From a bacterium (lineage in GTDB: Bacteria; 4484-113; JAFGCY01), in the NCBI GenBank assembly GCA_020849855.1, contig JADZFO010000056.1:1-64000 (forward strand): a DNA stretch of 64,000 nucleotides. The letters are read 5' to 3'. Below, piece after piece: positions 51,516 through 59,576 of this stretch (position 1 is the first letter of the stretch; every line of letters begins with the position of its first letter). Under the pieces are notes generated by a model. That model worked only from the letters and a program-made list of their open reading frames with translations. It was not told the origin of the DNA and did no database searches. The position numbers were made by a program, and so were the translations under genes.

Positions 51516-52331
51516 TTAGTCCCAGATGCTGGCTGTGCCGTCGCCATAGCTGGCCGTGACCTGGCAGGCTCCCCCATCCTTGTAGGCCTCGATCATGGCG
51601 CCTTCGTCGCCGCGCAGGTATTGGTCCCCCAGCATGTCGCTGTCTGAGGAGACCTCGCCGGCGTGGGTGAAGCCGAGAGCCAGCAGACGGTCGCGGTACC
51701 ACTGTCTTACAGCCGCCTGGTCGCGCTTGACGCTGAAGCGCAGCTCGACCATTTTTGTGTCTTCGTAGTACGCGCTCTCCAGCTTCGCGCCCTCCATCAG
51801 GGGCAGGCGGTCGCTGGGCCACCCCGGTGGCAGGGCGTTGATATCGGAGTAAGTGACGCTGCGGCCAGCGGAGAAGAATTCGTCGTACTCCTCAACCACA
51901 GCAGCATGAACCTGCAGCTTGCCGCCCTTGCGTCGAGCCTCAAAGACCACACTCTGCCGGGCGGAAGCGGTGTAGCCGCTGAGCCAATGCGGAGTCAGCT
52001 CGAAGTTCAGCCTGGTGTGGCCAAGGGCATCGGCCTGCATTTCAATATGGCTCATCAGTTCCGTCAGGCCGCCACTGCACTCAAAGGCGCTGATCAGATA
52101 GGGCCCGAATTCGCTGTTGCCGCTGCCGCTTTTCTGGCCACTTGCCCCTGGTGGCAGAGCAAAGCCGGCGGGCCAACCCTCCGGGGGCCCGGGGCTATCC
52201 GCGCTCTCCGGGTCGATGCCGTAAGATTCCAGCTGCCCCGGCCCATCGTCGCCGCTGCCTTCAATGCCCAGACAGGATGTGCAGCAGAGCAGCAGTGCAC
52301 TCAGCAACAGGATTGCCTGAGCCAGCCTCAT
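51516..52331 (-). CDS. Unknown lipoprotein, paralogue of the overlapping upstream gene
   Basis: 271 residues. Lipobox-like signal (LLLCCTSC). Two internal motifs of the same kind (PPEGWPAGFALPPGA and PPGWPSDRLPLMEGAKLESA) suggest an internal duplication of about 100 residues. The second half has VRQWYRDRLLALGFTHAGEV, a pattern seen in many small envelope proteins of unknown role. The start overlaps the end of the upstream gene by 4 nt (ATGA). No family recognised. Confidence 0.7.
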   Translation of the reverse strand: MRLAQAILLLSALLLCCTSCLGIEGSGDDGPGQLESYGIDPESADSPGPPEGWPAGFALPPGASGQKSGSGNSEFGPYLISAFECSGGLTELMSHIEMQADALGHTRLNFELTPHWLSGYTASARQSVVFEARRKGGKLQVHAAVVEEYDEFFSAGRSVTYSDINALPPGWPSDRLPLMEGAKLESAYYEDTKMVELRFSVKRDQAAVRQWYRDRLLALGFTHAGEVSSDSDMLGDQYLRGDEGAMIEAYKDGGACQVTASYGDGTASIWD

Positions 52332-53140
52332 CGCCAGCCTCTGTCATAGGCACTGGTGCTGGAGCCGTTTGTGCTGTAGTGGCATTCCACCCGCAGCCAG
52401 CCCTGCCAGGGATAGCACTCTACCCGCACCACTTCATCCCGGCGGCCGTAGATGCTGGCAGAACCGCCGCTCTCCGGTCGCTCAGTTGTGCTGACCAGAC
52501 GGAAGCCGCTGTCGGAAAGATGGCGGCGATAGAAGTCATGCACCACACCGGTCACCGCCATGCTTTGCAGTCCCAGGCTGGCCTCGCTGGCCCCGCGCTG
52601 GCTGGCGTACACCAGGGTCGCGCCGGGCATTGGGCAAAGCACGGCACTGGGGAAGCCGGGCGGATAGGCATCGCGGATCAGGCGCCCGTAGGCATAGAGA
52701 TAACAGCGCTTGGGGTTGAACAGCAGGTTGCGCTCGGTGCTGACCTGCAGCCAGCCCTGCATGCCGTTCTCGCCGGGCTCCATGCGCATCTGCAGGGTCC
52801 GCAGCGGTCCACGAGCGATGCCGGAGGTTTGTTCGTCTGAGACCTCAATCGAGCTTTCGGCGAATCCGGCGCTTGCGTTGAGCACGTCAAAGTAGGCCGC
52901 CAGGCCCAGTGCGCTCATGCCGCACTGAATGCCGATACGCAGGCCCTGGCTGTCCTCGCTGGACTCGCGGGAGTGGCCAGCCACGCTGCTCTCCGGAGGC
53001 AAGGGCAGATCCGCGGGCCAGTCGACGGGCAGCCCCGCCGCGGGCCAGGCGGCCGGCAGGGCGCCGGCATTACGAAGATCAAACTGCAGGAAACTCATGT
53101 GCTGATTGAACAGGCTAAAGCCACTTTGCGCAATCAACAT
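52328..53140 (-). CDS. Unknown protein, paralogue of the overlapping downstream gene
   Basis: 270 residues. It shares with the next gene the W-P-x-D-x-P-L-P motif (LPVDWPADLPLPPES) and a second version (YPPGFPSAVLCPMPGATLVY) at the same relative place, followed by VHDFYRRHLSDSGFRLVSTT, matching VRQWYRDRLLALGF. Unlike its partner, it shows no clear signal peptide from this start (ATG 53140); an ATG at 53098 is also possible. It lies divergent from the repeat lipoprotein at 53266. Confidence 0.65.
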   Translation of the reverse strand: MLIAQSGFSLFNQHMSFLQFDLRNAGALPAAWPAAGLPVDWPADLPLPPESSVAGHSRESSEDSQGLRIGIQCGMSALGLAAYFDVLNASAGFAESSIEVSDEQTSGIARGPLRTLQMRMEPGENGMQGWLQVSTERNLLFNPKRCYLYAYGRLIRDAYPPGFPSAVLCPMPGATLVYASQRGASEASLGLQSMAVTGVVHDFYRRHLSDSGFRLVSTTERPESGGSASIYGRRDEVVRVECYPWQGWLRVECHYSTNGSSTSAYDRGWR

Positions 53141-53265
53141 TGCCTATCATCACTGCTGTCGCGAACAGGGTGCGCAATGCAGCCCTGGAACTGTCCACCA
53201 CCAGCAGGAAAGTTTGTGCAAGTATGCGGTTAGGCTGCTCTTCAGGAACGGGTATCATTACTGAT

Positions 53266-55551
53266 ATGCCTTTGTGGGGAGGTTGGTCCAGAATGCCCGC
53301 TGCTTTACGATTTCCCTTTCCCTGGAACCTGCTCAAGCTAATTCCACTGATGCTTGTGCCAACTCTGGCTGGCTGCGGCGGGTCAGGCGGTGCGGTCCTC
53401 GATCACGCCGACAAGTTTTTTAACACCGGGTTGCCCGCCCTGAGTGAGCTTCGCTCGACACAGGCGGCCGGTGACCATACGGTCCTGGCTTCAGCCTTTG
53501 ATGCAATCAGTCCGGGGGTGGTCAAAGAAGGCAACTTCCCCCTGGAAGTCCTGCGCATGGACGCCAGCGACGGCGGGGGATTTGAGTGGGCTGTGTTCTC
53601 CTTTGATGCCGCGGCCACTGGTGAGGAACTGCTGGATGTCGCCGTGACAATGGCCAGTGAAAACGGCAGCATTGACCCAGCCTTCGCAGCGGTGAGTGAC
53701 TTTTCGAACGGGCGCTGGCGGGTTGTCGGCCCCTTCAGTTCAGCTACAGCACCAGCCGATTTCACATTTGAATTGAACAGCGCGACTGACCTCTCGCCAG
53801 AGGGCAGGGTCTTTGTAGCGGTGATTTCACCTGTTGGCAGTGAGCTTCTGGTGGGCCTGCTCAACTTCCGCACACTGGCGCTCCAGAACCCAGCGGCTGA
53901 TATCCAGGCGGACCTGACCAGCGGCGAAGCACCGCTCACGGTGAACTTCGATGCCAGCGCATCTGCGGACTCTGACGGCGAAATTGTGCTGTATGAGTGG
54001 GATGTGGCCGGCGATGGCAACTTTGAAGCCAGCACTGGCCTCAGCCCGGCGCATCAGATCAGCTACTCCAACGGTGGGATCTTTAATGCAACTGTCCGGG
54101 TTACAGACAACGACGGGCTGAGCTCTACTGCAGCCATTGAGATAACGGTGACGGAGGGCGGCAACATCCCGCCTCAGGCGGTTCTTGAGTCTGATGTCCT
54201 GGATGGCGAGGCCGAGCCAGGGTTCAGCGTCAACTTCAGCGCAGACCAGAGCTCTGACAGCGACGGTAGCATCACCTTGTACGAGTGGGACCTTGATTCG
54301 GATACGACAACCGGAACGAATGGCTTTGAGCTCAGCAGCGCTACGCCGGACCCCCAGCAGGTGACTTACAACAGCCCCGGGGAATTCCTGGTGCGCCTGC
54401 GGGTCACGGACGATGGCGGTATCAGGCGGGTGGACACTCAGCGTATCGTCAGCCACGGCTGGATTCAGGTGCCAATCGACCAGATCGGCAACAACCAGAA
54501 AGCAAGCGGCTTCTCCCTGCGTGTTATCGGCAAGTTCCCGGCCCTCAGCTATCGCGATGGGGAACTGGCCGACCTGATCTATGCCCGCAGCAGCACCACG
54601 TTTGGCGCGGCGCCCGCCGACTGGAGCCTGACGGCAGTCACCTCGATGGGGGCGACTGTCAACACAGCGCTCTGCGAAGTGGCAGACCGGCCGGCGATCG
54701 CCTTCAACAACGAAAGCGGTTTGATCTATACCCGCAGCACAACGGCGAGCGGTGCCGACCCGGCGGACTGGGAGACGATCAAGGCCGATGGCGAAAGTGG
54801 CACCGGCGTGGCGCTGGAGGTAGTGAACGGGTTTCCGGCCATCAGTTATCGCGCTGGTGGTGCAGTCCCGCATAAGATCAAGTATGTGCACAGCGATGAA
54901 GCAACAGGTATCGACAACGAGGGCTGGCTCAGCGTCCTGCTTGAGCAGGGCGGCAGTTTCAGCCCGTCGACTGACCTGACGGTTGTTGAGGGGAACCCGG
55001 CGGTTGCCTGGATTGCCGGCACGCCCGGCGGCAACGAGTTGAAGTATGCCCGCAGCGCTACGGCCGACGGCGGCGACAGCGCCGACTGGAGCGCGGTGTT
55101 GGCCGGCGAGCTCGCCGCGCCCAGCCAGCGGCTGGGGCTGACGGTTGTTGAGGGCAACCCGGCGCTCTGCTTTGGCTCGACACTGAGCGGCGGCCTGCGC
55201 CAGGGCTTTGTACGCAGCAGCAGCAGCCTTGGACAGAGTGGAGCGGACTGGTCGCCCTTCGAGCTGGACTCAGCAAACGGTACGGGCTCCTTCAGCAGTA
55301 TTGCTGTAGTGTCGGGAGCTCCAATGGTGCTGTATGACGATGGCGACCAGCCGAACTCGCTGCGCCTTGCAGTCAGCTCGAGCGCCAGTGGCAGCGTACT
55401 GGCTGACTGGCAGATTGAGGATGCCATGGCCGAGGGCGAGGGCATCGAGACCACCGCGCGGGATCTGGAAATCACCGAGGTGGACGGCTTCGCGGCGATT
55501 GTCTTTTTCAACAGCATCACGGATGAAGTGACCTATGCGATCAGGTTCTAG
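53266..55551 (+). CDS. Secreted lipoprotein with shared N-terminal module, PKD domains and YARS-DW repeats
   Basis: About 761 residues. Signal with lipobox LAGC. The shared module (LPALSELRSTQA; MDASDGGGFEWAVFSF; VSDFSNGRWRVVGPF; GRVFVAVISPVG) covers about 45-205. Two PKD domains (EIVLYEWDVAGDGNFE; GSITLYEWDLDSDT) and a C-terminal region of about seven repeats follow, each with Y-x-R-S-x-T-A-x-G-A-D-x-A-D-W and V-x-G-x-P-A-I-x-F/Y. Two starts are possible: ATG 53266, with TATCAT 7 nt upstream, or ATG 53293, with GGGAGG about 11 nt upstream; the signal peptide fits both. Its tandem neighbour is a paralogue carrying two amber codons. Confidence 0.82.
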   Translation: MPLWGGWSRMPAALRFPFPWNLLKLIPLMLVPTLAGCGGSGGAVLDHADKFFNTGLPALSELRSTQAAGDHTVLASAFDAISPGVVKEGNFPLEVLRMDASDGGGFEWAVFSFDAAATGEELLDVAVTMASENGSIDPAFAAVSDFSNGRWRVVGPFSSATAPADFTFELNSATDLSPEGRVFVAVISPVGSELLVGLLNFRTLALQNPAADIQADLTSGEAPLTVNFDASASADSDGEIVLYEWDVAGDGNFEASTGLSPAHQISYSNGGIFNATVRVTDNDGLSSTAAIEITVTEGGNIPPQAVLESDVLDGEAEPGFSVNFSADQSSDSDGSITLYEWDLDSDTTTGTNGFELSSATPDPQQVTYNSPGEFLVRLRVTDDGGIRRVDTQRIVSHGWIQVPIDQIGNNQKASGFSLRVIGKFPALSYRDGELADLIYARSSTTFGAAPADWSLTAVTSMGATVNTALCEVADRPAIAFNNESGLIYTRSTTASGADPADWETIKADGESGTGVALEVVNGFPAISYRAGGAVPHKIKYVHSDEATGIDNEGWLSVLLEQGGSFSPSTDLTVVEGNPAVAWIAGTPGGNELKYARSATADGGDSADWSAVLAGELAAPSQRLGLTVVEGNPALCFGSTLSGGLRQGFVRSSSSLGQSGADWSPFELDSANGTGSFSSIAVVSGAPMVLYDDGDQPNSLRLAVSSSASGSVLADWQIEDAMAEGEGIETTARDLEITEVDGFAAIVFFNSITDEVTYAIRF

Positions 55552-55730
55552 GTTCGTGAGTGCAGCGCGCCAGGCGGATCCGCCTGAGCTGGACTGTTCA
55601 TGTCCACTCAGCCCTGCAGGTCCGGGCCTGGTGTAGTATCCACTAGCCGTCTGAAGGCTGCTCCTGGATCACGGCTCCCGCCTGACTAACTCATTCGCGG
55701 GGTATGTCCTACTGCAAACTGGAGGCACTG

Positions 55731-57959
55731 ATGCGATTTCCTGCGACGATCATGCTTGTTACTGCGGCAGCGCTTTTGCTTGTGGCCTGCGGCGGAGGGA
55801 ATACCGCCAGCCGGCTGGACAGCGCGCTCAATTCAGAGCAGCTGGCGGGTCTGCCAAAGCCGGCCGAACTGCGCGGGATCAGCGGCCAGGATGTGCTGAA
55901 CCTCAGCGGCACGACGACTGTGCGTCAGAGCCCCGGCTTCGATGCGCCGGTCCTGGAACCGGGCGTCGGCGTATTGGATGCCAGCGACGGCGGAGATTTC
56001 GAGTAGGCGGTCTACAGCTTCATCGTCAACCCCGGCGAGCTCAACTCCGTCAACTTCATGGTGGAGTCGCGCAGCCCCGGCAGCAGCTGTTTCGTCGCCC
56101 TGGCTGACTTCAGCGCCGGGCGCTGGGTCTTCAATGCGCGTAACGACCTGCCGGACAGCGGGCTGACCGCCGCGCCGGCCCTTGGGCCGATTGACCCGGC
56201 GAAGCATGAGGACGGCGACGGCAACTACTTCGCGGCCATTGCTGTGCCGGTGGGCAGCCATGCGGCCGTGCATTCGATGCAGGGCATTGTAATCACCAAT
56301 GATCCTCCGGTGGCAGCGTTAAGCGCCAGCCCGCTGCAGGCGGATGCGCCGGTCAGCATCTCCTACGACGCCAGCGCTTCCAGCGACATTGACGGCAGTA
56401 TCATCCAGTATGAGTGGGACATGCAGGGCGACGGCATCTTCGAGCTCAATACCGGCACTGTGCCAAGCCACAGCGTTCTGCACGCAAGCCCGGCGGTTGT
56501 TGATGTCACGGTCAGGGTGACCGACGACGACGGTGCTACTGCCACCGCCAGCACCCAGGCCCTGGTGACGCAGAACGGCAACGTGCCGCCGATCGCAGTG
56601 CTGACCTCTGATGTAAGTGAAGGTGATGGCGAAGCCGGCTTCAGCGCACAGCTCTTCAGCGACTAGAGCGAGGATCTGGACGGCAGCATCGTGCAGTATG
56701 AGTGGGACCTTGATGGTGACACCTCAACCGGAACCAATGGCTTTGAAGTCAGCAGCACCCAGCCGGATGTGCAGGCTGCACTTTTCAGCGCACCTGGCGA
56801 GCGTCGGATCCGGCTGCGTGTTACGGATGACGGTGGCCTGCAAAAGGTCGCCACGCTCGTCATAGTCAGCCACGGCTGGGCGGAAGTCAAAGTGGCAGAT
56901 GTCAACGGCACCGTTGCCCCGAGTCTGGCCCAGATCGGGAAGGGACCGGCTATTGCCTTTTGCGGATCACCAAACTTCACCATTTCTTACGCTCGAAGTG
57001 ATTCAGAGTTTGGGGACAAGCAAAGCGACTGGAGCCTGAGCCAGATTGCGGCCGATAAGTTCAACGTCGAATCCATCAATCTCGTTCAGGTGAAAGCCCG
57101 GCCCGCACTGGTCGCATCTCACGAGAACGGGTCATTTGAGGAAAGGCTGCACTATTACCGCTCTCCGAGCGGGGATCCGCTCATTGACTCTAACTGGGAT
57201 TCATTTGAGCTGGCTGGAATAGCAGCCATTGAGGAAGGCAGCTGCGATCTGGCTGTCATCGCTGGCAATCCCGCTATAGTCGTGGATAGCCCGAACCTTG
57301 GGGTGGTTTACTCCAGGTCGGCCATGGACACTGGCGCGGATGCGTCTGACTGGGTGTTTGTTTCAGCTTCCGGGCAGGACCTGGACTTCCTTTCTTCACC
57401 CTGTCTGCAGGAGATCAATGGCCGGCCTGCATTTGTGTCTCGCAAGGCCGGAGAGTCAATCGTCTACAGCCACAGCTCTACTCCTGAGGGCATGAATGCC
57501 GACGACTGGTCCAGCGTAGCCCTGCTCGAGGAATTCGTTTCTGAGGGAGCAGTGCATTACTCACTCGCACAAGCCGATGGCAACCCTGCCATCGCCTTCG
57601 GGTTCTCACTCTTCGGCAATGGCACCGAACTGCGCTTCTTCCGCAGCACCACGCCGGCCGGAGATTCACTGGCGGACTGGCAGAGTGTCTTTGTTGACGA
57701 CGCCACGGGTTCCACAGACAAGCCAGGGCTTCTGCAGCTGCCACTGCCTCTCATTCTTGCGCTGGATATTGGTGATCAGCTGGCATATGTCTACGAGAGC
57801 AGCAGCCCGGATGGCACACAGTCCACGGACTGGGGGGAACGGCGACAACTGAGCAGCTCTCCGGTGCTTAACTACTCGCACATCGTCCTGGATGGCCGAC
57901 TGGCCATAGCCTTCTATGAGCCGATCGCTCAGGAAGTCAGATACGGCATTCTTTTCTAG
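55731..57959 (+). pseudogene. Tandem paralogue with two in-frame amber codons
   Basis: One uninterrupted frame of about 743 codons, broken only by TAG at 56004-56006 and 56664-56666. The first replaces the Trp of the conserved DGGxFEWAV motif (here DGGDFE-stop-AVYSF). The second replaces a Gln position (LFSD-stop-SEDLDGS against SADQSSDSDGS in the neighbour). Everything else is preserved: lipobox signal (LLLVAC), shared N-terminal module (LADFSAGRWVFNA), PKD domains (GSIVQYEWDLDGDT) and the repeat region to 57959. GGAGG lies 5 nt before ATG 55731. Either a very recent pseudogene or a gene read through at TAG. Confidence 0.75.
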
Positions 57960-58088
57960 CGGGCAGGATTGGTGTGCGGGTCAGGCCCGCGGGGCAGCAT
58001 GCTGCAACTGTGAACCTTCCTGCCGTATCATAGTCATATCAGTAGCGGCCAGCGCAGCCTTCTGCGCGCCCGCCGGGGTGGCTTGTAC

Positions 58089-59504
58089 ATGGACTCAACG
58101 CAGATTGCACCCAAGGCAGACGCCACGATTGTGGCCCCCGGTGTTGCGAACGCCGATGCAACGGCGGTCAGCACGGGGCGGGGCGACGCCACGGTCGTGG
58201 TCAGCCAGCCGGCGGCCGCAGGCGATGGGACGGTTGTCTCCAGCCGGGTGGCGAACATTGATCTGGCGGCCTTCAAGCCAACGGTCGAGTACCAGCTGCG
58301 GGCACACAACTCCTATTCCCTGGCCGGGCAGACAGTGCAGAACTATCTGATGGCCGACATCCGCTCCTTTTTCGCGGGCGGGCTGCAGGCCCGTGCGCCG
58401 ATTGCCCTGGCCATCGCGATCGACCGCAGCGGCAGCATGGAAGGCAAGCCGATCGAGGCGGTCAAGACGGCGGTCGGCCTGATCGTCGACCAGCTTACAG
58501 AAGCCGACATGCTCTCCATCGTCACCTTCGGCGAAACGGTGGATGTGCTGATGCCGGCCAGCCGCGTGCTGAACAAGCAGCTGATCAAGGACCACATCGC
58601 GCGTATCCGGCCGAAGGGCACGACGAACCTCTTCTCCGGCATGGCCACGGCCGTCGAGCAGCTCATGGCGGCCCGGACGCCGCAGCTCCTCAGCCGGACC
58701 CTGGTGCTGACGGACGGCGAGGCCAATGAAGGCATCACGGAGTACAGCGACATCATTGCCCAGGTGCGCGACTTCCGTGCCCGCGGGATGTGCATCAGCG
58801 CCATCGGCCTGGGCATTGAGTACAACGAGGAACTGCTCAGCGGCATCGCCAAGACGAGCCGCGGGAACTATCACTACATCGACTCTATCGACCAGATCCC
58901 GCGGGTCTTCGACCGGGAGCTGAAGGACCTGTTTGGCACGGTGGCCACGGGTGTACGGCTGCGCCTGAGCCTGCCGGAGGGTGTCGAGCTGACACGCGTC
59001 TATGGCTACGAGTCGGGCAAGGGCAGTTCGGGCCACGGCTCGACGGTGACTGTCGACCTGCCGGATCTCGCCTCCGGCGAGTCCCTGCCTGTGCTGCTGC
59101 AGCTGGCCCTGCGCCCGCACAGCACAGCGCGCTACCGGGTGGCCAGCTCCGAGCTGGAGTTCACCTACTTCGGCCAGCAGCAGCGCCAGACCCTGCGCGG
59201 CGATTTTGTGATTGAGTTCACGACTGACAAGGACAAGATTCTCGCCGGCATCGACCCGATCGTCGAGGCCGCGATGCGCGAAAAGGACATCGCTGCCAAC
59301 CTCAGCCGCGCGCAGCAGCTGATGAACCGCGATGTCGGCACGGCGACGATGATCATCCAGCAGGTGGCGCAGCAGCTCAGCGCAGCGGGCAAGACTGAGG
59401 ACGCGACTCTGGTCGGCACAGCCCTGCTCAAGCTTCAGCGCGGCGATGTGCAGGATGCGACCAAGACGCTATCGGTCGCGGAGTTCGGGCTGGAGCGCAA
59501 GTAG
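58089..59504 (+). CDS. VWA-domain protein
   Basis: About 471 residues without a signal peptide. A von Willebrand factor A domain, about 95-290, has a complete MIDAS: AIAIDRSGSMEGKP (DxSxS), GTTNLFSGM (Thr) and LVLTDGEANEG (Asp). It is preceded by an about 60-residue Ala/Thr/Val-rich head with repeats of DATVV-type and followed by a beta-rich and a helical tail. Similar proteins are annotated as calcium-activated chloride-channel-like or YfbK-like; their usual role is protein-complex scaffolding. The start chosen is ATG 58089; TTG 58083 is also in frame. Confidence 0.8.
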   Translation: MDSTQIAPKADATIVAPGVANADATAVSTGRGDATVVVSQPAAAGDGTVVSSRVANIDLAAFKPTVEYQLRAHNSYSLAGQTVQNYLMADIRSFFAGGLQARAPIALAIAIDRSGSMEGKPIEAVKTAVGLIVDQLTEADMLSIVTFGETVDVLMPASRVLNKQLIKDHIARIRPKGTTNLFSGMATAVEQLMAARTPQLLSRTLVLTDGEANEGITEYSDIIAQVRDFRARGMCISAIGLGIEYNEELLSGIAKTSRGNYHYIDSIDQIPRVFDRELKDLFGTVATGVRLRLSLPEGVELTRVYGYESGKGSSGHGSTVTVDLPDLASGESLPVLLQLALRPHSTARYRVASSELEFTYFGQQQRQTLRGDFVIEFTTDKDKILAGIDPIVEAAMREKDIAANLSRAQQLMNRDVGTATMIIQQVAQQLSAAGKTEDATLVGTALLKLQRGDVQDATKTLSVAEFGLERK

Positions 59505-59512
59505 CTTTGGCA

Positions 59513-59576
59513 GGACGCACGGATGCGCGCCCAGAGCTGTCCGAGTTCCACCAAGGGCGCACATCCGTGCGCCCTT
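59513..59576. repeat. Two-armed palindromic element between VWA and polymerase genes
   Basis: Arm 1 (59513-59532) and arm 2 (59555-59574) are inverted copies with 18 of 20 matches, separated by 22 nt. Each arm is itself near-palindromic (arm 2: GGGCGCAC-ATCC-GTGCGCCC). The outer edge of arm 2 overlaps the stop codon of the polymerase gene. It probably also works as a terminator for both convergent genes. Confidence 0.8.

Noticed and set aside
55731-57959. Genome-wide reassignment of TAG to an amino acid
   Set aside because: TAG ends many clearly complete genes here (for example at 241, 4177, 8224 and 21199), and no CUA-anticodon tRNA is visible.
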